Source: Asaia bogorensis
GTDB taxonomy: Bacteria; Pseudomonadota; Alphaproteobacteria; Acetobacterales; Acetobacteraceae
Assembly (NCBI GenBank): GCA_945873675.1
Contig: CAMCEP010000195.1
Coordinates: 1 to 5,650, forward strand
Direction: 5' to 3'
DNA: 5,650 nucleotides
The notes beneath the pieces are model-generated. The model had not been told where the DNA came from, searched no databases, and saw nothing but the letters and a program-made list of their open reading frames with translations. The position numbers were made by a program, and so were the translations under genes. Each line of letters opens with the position of its first letter. Position 1 is the stretch's first letter. Of the stretch, positions 1-4,942 are shown one piece after another.

Positions 1-300
1 GCCATCGCGGGTAAGGCGGCTGGCTTTGAAGCGCTGGGTGCCATGCTTCTTGGCGTGATCGTGACCGGCTTCTTTGTGGCGGTTTCCATGACCACCGGTG
101 GTGGCGCCTGGGACAATGCGAAGAAGTACATTGAAGATGGTCATCATGGCGGCAAGGGTTCTGAGGCCCATAAGGCCGCTGTCACTGGCGACACGGTTGG
201 CGACCCGTACAAGGATACGGCGGGCCCGGCGGTGAACCCGATGATCAAGATCACCAACATCGTGGCGCTGCTGCTGCTCGCGATGCTGGCGCATAGCTAA
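1..300 (+). CDS. hppA: Membrane-bound proton-translocating pyrophosphatase, C-terminal fragment
   Basis: This is the last 99 codons of an integral-membrane pyrophosphatase that couples hydrolysis of pyrophosphate to ion (usually H+) pumping across the cytoplasmic membrane. The gene runs in from the left edge, so its start is not visible. The family's C-terminal signature is clear: GGGAWDNAKKYIE at fragment residues 33-45, then the stretch at 63-83 containing GDPYKDTAGPAVNP, whose acidic and lysine residues belong to the pyrophosphate/Mg site. Hydrophobic segments at about 12-30 and 82-97 are the final membrane helices. An in-frame ATG at 43 is internal, not a start, because homology continues upstream to base 1. 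The reading frame ends with TAA just before a strong terminator. Whether the pump is K+-dependent cannot be judged, because the diagnostic residues lie outside the window. Identification is firm from the signature. Confidence 0.96.
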   Translation, partial: AIAGKAAGFEALGAMLLGVIVTGFFVAVSMTTGGGAWDNAKKYIEDGHHGGKGSEAHKAAVTGDTVGDPYKDTAGPAVNPMIKITNIVALLLLAMLAHS

Positions 301-305
301 GCTTG

Positions 306-328
306 TTGGGGCGGCGCTGCCGCCCCAA
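306..328. other. GC-rich perfect hairpin downstream of hppA
   Basis: A 10-base perfect inverted repeat (arms 306-315 and 319-328) with a three-base GCT loop begins six bases after the hppA stop codon. It has no T-tract of its own in the plus direction and sits directly before the stronger hairpin at 331-365. It may protect the hppA mRNA 3' end or assist termination. That role is inferred from position only. Confidence 0.6.
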
Positions 329-330
329 TG

Positions 331-366
331 AAAAAGCCCAGGAGGTTATGCCTCCTGGGCTTTTTT
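331..366. terminator. Bidirectional intrinsic terminator between convergent hppA and argG
   Basis: A perfect 15-base inverted repeat (arms 331-345 and 351-365, loop TTATG) has a GC-rich core, AGCCCAGGAGG, flanked by an A-tract on the left and a T-tract on the right. Read on the plus strand it ends in TTTTTT (361-366) and terminates hppA. Read on the minus strand the A-tract at 331-335 becomes the T-tract and terminates argG. It lies between the two stop codons, exactly where a shared terminator is expected. Confidence 0.93.
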
Positions 367-397
367 GTGCAGGTCAGCTTGGCTTGAAGCTGCTTTT

Positions 398-1633
398 CTA
401 CAACTCACCGCCCTTACGGCCAGCCATGGCGCCAAGCCGCAGGCGAAGCGCATTCAGCTTGATAAAGCCCTGCGCATCAAACTGGTCATAGGCGCCCTGG
501 TCATCTTCAAACGTCACATGCTTCATGGAATAGAGGCTATTGGGTGATTGCCGCCCGGTGACGATGGTATTGCCCTTATAAAGCTTGAGCCGCACCGTAC
601 CCGTGACGCTTTTCTGGCTTTCATCAATCAGCGCTTGCAGCATGCGCCGCTCAGGCGCGAACCAGAAGCCGTTATAGATGATTTCAGCATAGCGCGGCAT
701 CAGGCTATCTTTCAGATGCGCCGCTTCGCGGTCCAGCGTGATGCTTTCCATGGCACGATGCGCAACATAAAGGATGGTGCCGCCCGGCGTTTCATAGCAG
801 CCGCGGGATTTCATGCCGACAAAGCGATTTTCCACGAGATCAAGCCGGCCAATGCCGTTTTCCTTGCCAAGCGCGTTCAGCTTCGTGAGCAAGGTGGCGG
901 GTGACAGGCGCTCTCCATTGATGCCAACCGCATCGCCACGTTCGAATTCAATGGTGATTTCGGTCGCGCGGTCCGGCGCATCCATCGGGCTGATGGTGCG
1001 TTGCCAGACCATTTCATCCGGCGCGTCCCAGGGCTCTTCCAGGATTTTGCCTTCGCTGCTGCTATGCAGCAGATTGGCATCCACGCTGAAGGGTGCCTCA
1101 CCGCGCTTGTCCTTCGCGATCGGGATTTGGTGTTCCTCGGCGAATTCGATCAGGCGCGTGCGGCTTGTCAGGTCCCATTCGCGCCAGGGGGCGATTACCT
1201 TCACATCCGGCTTCAGCGCGTAATAGCTCAGCTCAAACCGCACCTGGTCATTGCCCTTGCCGGTTGCACCATGCGCGACGGCATCGGCGCCCATGGCTTC
1301 TGCGATTTCAATCTGGCGCTTGGCGATCAGCGGGCGGGCGATGGAAGTGCCCAGCAGATACATGCCTTCATACAGCGCATTGGCGCGGAACATTGGGAAG
1401 ACGAAATCGCGGATGAATTCTTCGCGCAGATCATCCATGAAGATATTTTCTGGCTTGATGCCGAGCAGCAAAGCCTTGTCGCGCGCCGGTCCAAGTTCCT
1501 CACCCTGGCCGAGATCGGCGGTGAAGGTGATAACCTCGCATTTATAGGTGGTTTGCAGCCATTTCAGGATGACACTGGTATCCAAGCCGCCGGAATAGGC
1601 GAGCACGACCTTCTTCACATCTTTGACGCGCAT
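398..1633 (-). CDS. argG: Argininosuccinate synthase
   Basis: This cytoplasmic enzyme joins citrulline and aspartate using ATP to give argininosuccinate, AMP and pyrophosphate, the penultimate step of arginine synthesis. The protein is 411 residues, close to the usual length for the class. The N-terminal ATP-pyrophosphatase P-loop is seen as AYSGGLDTS (residues 12-20). The substrate-binding signature GATGKGNDQVRFE spans 122-134, and the C-terminal synthetase region is complete through the final GGEL. The reading frame stays open upstream to 1744, but the ATG at 1633 was chosen. It begins the conserved MRVKDVKKVVLAYSGG start and has a purine-rich AAGGGAAAG Shine-Dalgarno at 1637-1645. The 37 extra upstream codons encode a proline-rich stretch with no family resemblance. 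The gene is monocistronic as far as the window shows: terminator on the left, divergent gene on the right. Pyrophosphate made here is a substrate for the neighbouring pump, but that link is only suggestive. Confidence 0.97.
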   Translation of the reverse strand: MRVKDVKKVVLAYSGGLDTSVILKWLQTTYKCEVITFTADLGQGEELGPARDKALLLGIKPENIFMDDLREEFIRDFVFPMFRANALYEGMYLLGTSIARPLIAKRQIEIAEAMGADAVAHGATGKGNDQVRFELSYYALKPDVKVIAPWREWDLTSRTRLIEFAEEHQIPIAKDKRGEAPFSVDANLLHSSSEGKILEEPWDAPDEMVWQRTISPMDAPDRATEITIEFERGDAVGINGERLSPATLLTKLNALGKENGIGRLDLVENRFVGMKSRGCYETPGGTILYVAHRAMESITLDREAAHLKDSLMPRYAEIIYNGFWFAPERRMLQALIDESQKSVTGTVRLKLYKGNTIVTGRQSPNSLYSMKHVTFEDDQGAYDQFDAQGFIKLNALRLRLGAMAGRKGGEL

Positions 1634-1769
1634 GATCTTTCCCTTGGGAAGTGCAAGATAGGGGGGCGGTATGCCCGCCGCGCGGGGCCAGGGCAAGCCT
1701 TGGGCATGTGGCTGGGGCATTGGGGCTTGGCTTCCGCCAAACACCTGCGCTGAAGCACTGCCGCTTTAA

Positions 1770-1775
1770 ATTATG
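1770..1775 (-). promoter_or_regulatory. Possible -10 element for argG
   Basis: On the minus strand the hexamer CATAAT (5 of 6 matches to TATAAT) lies in the only AT-rich patch upstream of argG. No good -35 element stands at the standard spacing. If used, transcription would begin near 1763 and leave a leader of about 130 bases. That leader contains a small GGCGG/CCGCC inverted repeat at 1665-1679. The call is tentative. Confidence 0.25.
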
Positions 1776-1797
1776 GGCCGAAAGGCGCCGCTGAAAC

Positions 1798-1827
1798 TTG
1801 CCCAAAAGCGGGAAGATGGCCCAGAAT
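1798..1827 (+). promoter_or_regulatory. Possible sigma-70-type promoter for the first hydrolase gene
   Basis: TTGCCC (1798-1803) and CAGAAT (1822-1827) are separated by 18 bases, each matching 4 of 6 consensus bases. A start near 1834 would give a short leader of about 23 bases holding the AGGAGG at 1846. The placement is sensible but both elements are weak. Confidence 0.3.
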
Positions 1828-1845
1828 TTTAGGGAAGTTTGTGCT

Positions 1846-1851
1846 AGGAGG
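1846..1851 (+). promoter_or_regulatory. Ribosome binding site of the first hydrolase gene
   Basis: A perfect AGGAGG precedes two tandem ATG codons at 1857 and 1860. The gaps are 5 and 8 bases respectively, so the second ATG has the more usual spacing and may be the main start. The difference is a single methionine. Confidence 0.8.
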
Positions 1852-1856
1852 GGGTA

Positions 1857-2930
1857 ATGATGAGGCTACGCAAAGCTTTGGCTTTGGGGTTGGGTTTTGT
1901 CCTGGTGCTGCTGCTGGCGCCCATGCGCCATGGTTTGGCGCAGGGCGGTTCAATCCTGGAAGCGGCAACTGTATTAGGCGCGCCGGCTTCCACGCATGGC
2001 GGTATTGATCGCTTTCTGCGCACCAATACGCCGCGCGCCCTTGCCCTGGGCCCGAATGGCGCCCTTGGCTGGCAATCGCGTGGCGGAGATGCCGCGTTTG
2101 TCGAGCAGCGGGCCATTACCTCCTGCGAAAGGCGTGCCGGCGCCGGCAACTGCGCCATTGTGCTGCGCGACTTATCCATCGTGAAACCTGGGCGAGAATG
2201 GGCGCCCATGGCGCCGCCAAACGGCATTGGCATCTCTTCCATGGCGCATGATACGGTGCCTGATAATCGTTTCATCTGGTGGGGGCCGCAAAACGCGCGT
2301 GGCGTGCTGGTTTACGGCCACGGCAAGGGTGAGCGCGGCAATATGGATGATTCGCGTGGCGCCCAGCCTCAATCCTGGACGCGGCATTTCAATAATGCCG
2401 GATATGATGTCTGGCGCTTCGATAGGCATCCAAATTCGGATGAAACGGTACGCGCGGCGCGGTGGCTGAGGTCTGATCTGGCCGAGCTGCGCCGCCGCGG
2501 CTATCGACACGTGATCGTCGCGGGGCAATCACGCGGCGGGTGGAATGCAATGATGATGGTGGATCAGCCTGGCCTTGCCGATGTGGTGATTGCGATTGCT
2601 GCAGCGGCGCATGGGCGCGGCGCGGATGCAAGGAACAATCCCCAGGATCAACAAATTGGCGAGATAACAAGCATTCTGTCCGGCGCCCAAGCCGCGCCAG
2701 GCGTCAGATTTGCCGCCGCAAATTTCCGCAATGATCCTTACGATGCGGAACCGGAAAAGCGCGCCGCGCTGCTGCGGCAATATGGGCCGCGCTTTGCCGG
2801 TTTTCTGCTGATTGATCGGCCCGAAGGGCTGGATGGCCACTCTGCCGGCGCGTCCCTCGCCTTCAATGACCGTTATGGTGCCTGCCTACTGCGCTTCGCC
2901 ACCGCCCCGCGCCCGCCTTCGGCTTGTTAG
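1857..2930 (+). CDS. Exported alpha/beta hydrolase (paralogue 1), substrate unknown
   Basis: This is a 357-residue protein predicted to be exported by Sec. It has a basic start (MMRLRK), a hydrophobic core to about residue 21 and a likely cleavage after Ala28 (GLA/Q). Residues about 32-120 form a separate N-terminal region with PNGALGWQ (67-73), a GGDAAFVEQ stretch, Cys90, Cys99 and a PGREW motif (111-115). I do not recognise this region as a named domain. The alpha/beta hydrolase part follows: ARGVLVYGHGKG (147-158) as the strand and oxyanion loop, and the nucleophile elbow GQSRGG with Ser225. The likely acid is Asp293 in FRNDP, chosen because the paralogue keeps it. The likely base is His328 in DGHSAG. 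The triad is complete, so an active esterase, lipase or similar serine hydrolase is probable; the substrate cannot be read from sequence. Cys343 and the terminal Cys357 complete a four-cysteine set conserved in the paralogue, suggesting periplasmic disulfides. The next gene begins 75 bases downstream on the same strand. Confidence 0.85.
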   Translation: MMRLRKALALGLGFVLVLLLAPMRHGLAQGGSILEAATVLGAPASTHGGIDRFLRTNTPRALALGPNGALGWQSRGGDAAFVEQRAITSCERRAGAGNCAIVLRDLSIVKPGREWAPMAPPNGIGISSMAHDTVPDNRFIWWGPQNARGVLVYGHGKGERGNMDDSRGAQPQSWTRHFNNAGYDVWRFDRHPNSDETVRAARWLRSDLAELRRRGYRHVIVAGQSRGGWNAMMMVDQPGLADVVIAIAAAAHGRGADARNNPQDQQIGEITSILSGAQAAPGVRFAAANFRNDPYDAEPEKRAALLRQYGPRFAGFLLIDRPEGLDGHSAGASLAFNDRYGACLLRFATAPRPPSAC

Positions 2931-3005
2931 ACCGCGCAGTCAGGCGGCGCTTGCTGCGGAAGCACAGACTGGGGAAAATGTCGGTGTATTTGGGGGGAGT
3001 TCTGC

Positions 3006-4064
3006 ATGGCGGCCTGGAAGGGCCTTGTCGCGGCGGTTGCGGGGCTGGTGGGGCTGGCCCTGGCGCCGCTCAGCCACGCCCAGGCGCCGGCCGCGCCCAT
3101 TCTGGAGGCGCCGGCCATTCTGGGCCTGCCAGAAGCCAGCCAGGCGAGTGTCCGCCGCTTTCTGAACCTCAATACGCCGCGGGTACTGGCCTTTGGACCG
3201 AACGGCACCTTTGGCTGGCAGGCCGGTGGCGGCGATGCGGCCTTTGTCGAGCAGATCGCGCTGAGCAATTGCGAAAGGCGCGCGGGCCCTGGTGCCTGCA
3301 CCATTGCGCTGCGTGACCTTTCGATTGTGAAGCCTGGGCGGGAATGGGCGCCAAGCCCACCGCCCGAGGGGGTTGCCATCACCTCCGCCCATCATACCAC
3401 TCTGCCGGATGAACGCTTCATCTGGTGGGGGCCGGAACAGGCGCGTGGCGTGTTGGTGTTCGGCCATGGCAAGGAAGCGCTGACTGACCTGCGGGGGCGG
3501 CAACCGCATAGCTGGACGCGGCATTTCAATAATGCCGGCTTTGATATCTGGCGTTTTGACCGCGAACCCAATGCCGATAGCGCGCGCCGCGCGGCGGCCT
3601 GGCTGCGTGATGATTTGGCAGAATTGCGCGGGCGCGGCTATCGGCAGGTGATTGTGGCCGGGCAATCGCGCGGCGGTTGGAATGCGCTGATGGTGCTGAA
3701 CCGCCCCGGGCTTGCGGATGTGACGATTGCGATTGCCGCTGCCGCCCATGGCAGGCCGAGTGACGAAAACAACCGCCTGCATGCGCAAATCGCTGAAATG
3801 GAAGCGCTATTGACTGAGGCCGCCAATGCGCGCCGCACACGGCTTGCGATTGCGGATTTTCGCGATGATCCCTTTATGGCAGAACCCGAAAAACGCGCCG
3901 AGGCGCTGCGGCGGCAACGTGAACGCTTTGGTGCGTTTTTATTGATTGACGGGCCGGAAGGGGTTGCTGGCCATGGCGCGGGCGGCACCACGGCCTTCAA
4001 TGATCGTTACGGGGCGTGTTTGCTGCGCTTCGCCACCGCGCCGCGCCCGCCTACGGCTTGTTGA
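3006..4064 (+). CDS. Exported alpha/beta hydrolase (paralogue 2), substrate unknown
   Basis: This 352-residue tandem paralogue of the preceding gene was probably made by local duplication. The ATG at 3006 has GGGAG at 2995-2999 at good spacing and starts a signal peptide (MAAWKGL, hydrophobic core to about residue 20, likely cleavage after Ala25, SHA/Q). The N-terminal region repeats PNGTFGWQ (65-72), Cys89, Cys98 and PGREW (110-114). The hydrolase core has the oxyanion loop FGHGKE (152-157), nucleophile Ser221 in GQSRGG, probable acid Asp288 in FRDDP and probable base His323 in AGHGAGG. Compared with paralogue 1 it lacks a few residues after the GHGK loop and differs in the segment at about 250-280. 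In hydrolases of this fold, such a segment between the nucleophile and the acid often shapes the substrate pocket, so the two enzymes may differ in specificity. Cys337 and the last residue Cys352 are conserved with paralogue 1. It probably shares a transcript with the upstream gene, since no terminator is evident in the 75-base gap. Confidence 0.85.
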   Translation: MAAWKGLVAAVAGLVGLALAPLSHAQAPAAPILEAPAILGLPEASQASVRRFLNLNTPRVLAFGPNGTFGWQAGGGDAAFVEQIALSNCERRAGPGACTIALRDLSIVKPGREWAPSPPPEGVAITSAHHTTLPDERFIWWGPEQARGVLVFGHGKEALTDLRGRQPHSWTRHFNNAGFDIWRFDREPNADSARRAAAWLRDDLAELRGRGYRQVIVAGQSRGGWNALMVLNRPGLADVTIAIAAAAHGRPSDENNRLHAQIAEMEALLTEAANARRTRLAIADFRDDPFMAEPEKRAEALRRQRERFGAFLLIDGPEGVAGHGAGGTTAFNDRYGACLLRFATAPRPPTAC

Positions 4065-4085
4065 GACGGGGGGCGAAGTTTTTCC

Positions 4086-4814
4086 TTATATCCGCAAGGT
4101 GCCATTGCGCGCTGCGTCATAACGCGCGGCGATCTTTTCCCAATTCAGCACCTTCCACCAATTTGTCAGGTATTCCGCCCGGCGATTCTGGTAGCGCAGG
4201 TAATAGGCATGTTCCCAGACATCATTGCCCATCAGCACGCGCTGGCCATCCATCAGCGGATTATCCTGATTGGGCCTGATGACAATCGAAAGACCACCCG
4301 CCGGCGTCACGACCACAAACGCCCAGCCTGATCCAAACACGCGCATGCCGGCCGCGTTGAAATCCGTTTGCATCTTGGCGAAGCCGCCAAGGTCTCGGTC
4401 AATCGCGGCCTTCAGATCGCCGCTGGGCTCACCGCCCTGGCCACCCATGATTTCCCAGAACATGCTGTGATTGGCATGGCTGCCGGCATTGTTGCGGAGC
4501 GCGGCACGCACAGCATCAGGCGCCTGTGAAAGCCGCATCAGCACATCATCAATTTGCATGGTGGCAAGCGCCGGATAGTCGCGCGCAATGTTGTTCAGCG
4601 CGGCGACAGCAGCGGCATGGTGCCGGCCATGGTGCAGTTCCATGGTCATGGCATCAATCGCTGCCTCATTGGCATTGGCGGCATAGGGCAAGGCCGGAAG
4701 GCGGAAAGGACCATCCGGTGTTTGCGCCAGAATGGGGCGCTGGGCTGAGGCAAAAACCCCTGCGGTGGCCAGCCCGGCCGCAAGAAAACCCCGGCGCGCA
4801 AGATGAATGGTCAT
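4086..4814 (-). CDS. Tat-exported Mn/Fe-type superoxide dismutase
   Basis: The enzyme dismutates superoxide to oxygen and hydrogen peroxide; here it is predicted to act outside the cytoplasm. The 242-residue product begins with a twin-arginine signal (LARRGFLAAG, Arg7-Arg8, then a hydrophobic stretch to about 24). Cleavage is probably after ASA or ILA before residue 31. The mature part of roughly 210 residues has normal family length. All four metal ligands are present: His61 (MELHH), His116 (SHANHS), and Asp198 and His202 (DVWEHAYY). Gln183 in NQDNPLM sits at the Mn-type glutamine position (E. coli SodA Gln146). Second-sphere His65, Glu201 and Tyr205 are kept. Two departures stand out: the conserved Tyr34 of SodA is Ala69 (HHGRHHAAAV), and the SodA Gly77 position is Ser112. 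The ATG at 4814 is preferred over an in-frame TTG at 4829, because that TTG overlaps the Shine-Dalgarno GGGGAG at 4822-4827. The gene converges on paralogue 2 with 21 bases between stops. Metal preference is inferred, not proven. Confidence 0.93.
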   Translation of the reverse strand: MTIHLARRGFLAAGLATAGVFASAQRPILAQTPDGPFRLPALPYAANANEAAIDAMTMELHHGRHHAAAVAALNNIARDYPALATMQIDDVLMRLSQAPDAVRAALRNNAGSHANHSMFWEIMGGQGGEPSGDLKAAIDRDLGGFAKMQTDFNAAGMRVFGSGWAFVVVTPAGGLSIVIRPNQDNPLMDGQRVLMGNDVWEHAYYLRYQNRRAEYLTNWWKVLNWEKIAARYDAARNGTLRI

Positions 4815-4821
4815 CACATTT

Positions 4822-4827
4822 CTCCCC
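4822..4827 (-). promoter_or_regulatory. Ribosome binding site fixing the dismutase start
   Basis: GGGGAG on the minus strand lies 7 bases before the ATG at 4814. This makes that ATG the start and places the Tat motif at residues 7-8, a normal position. The longer in-frame start at 4829 would overlap this site. Confidence 0.75.
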
Positions 4828-4942
4828 AAGATTGCGCGTTGTGATGGTCTCGTGGCGCAGGGAGCCGGCTTACGCCCGAAGATGCAGGCTTGTCCAAGAA
4901 AATTTCATATCGTCTGTTGCATTGATGCTGTGATGCACCGCG

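Larger units (their letters stand above)
1857..4064 (+). repeat. Tandem gene duplication: two adjacent hydrolase paralogues
   Basis: The two genes align end to end at protein level with well over half of residues identical by eye; only the signal peptides and a segment near residues 253-285 differ strongly. DNA identity is patchy. The block at 2376-2401 matches 3513-3538 over all 26 bases, and the last 40 bases before the final stop bases (2889-2928 against 4023-4062) differ at two positions. Elsewhere synonymous changes are frequent, so the duplication is not recent, although local gene conversion is possible. Confidence 0.85.

Noticed and set aside
1665..1679. Small inverted repeat GGCGG/CCGCC in the argG leader as an operator or riboswitch
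   Set aside because: Five-base GC stems arise often by chance in DNA of this composition, and no known riboswitch pattern surrounds it.
1634..1744. In-frame 37-codon N-terminal extension of argininosuccinate synthase
   Set aside because: The extension is proline-rich, unlike the family, and the conserved N-terminus begins at the ATG at 1633 with its own Shine-Dalgarno.
1001..1753. Long plus-strand open frame of 250 codons opposite argG
   Set aside because: It is the antisense shadow of argG, has no recognisable domain, and argG is unmistakable on the other strand.
2931..3005. Independent promoter or terminator between the two hydrolase genes
   Set aside because: Only a Shine-Dalgarno-like GGGAG could be supported. 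No T-tailed hairpin and no convincing -35/-10 pair was found in the 75 bases.
2940..3788. Long minus-strand open frame of 282 codons opposite the second hydrolase
   Set aside because: It mirrors the GC-rich coding strand of a clear gene. A similar antisense frame appears opposite the first hydrolase only because the two genes are paralogues.
4815..4829. TTG start five codons upstream of the dismutase ATG
   Set aside because: The TTG overlaps the purine-rich Shine-Dalgarno that serves the ATG at 4814.
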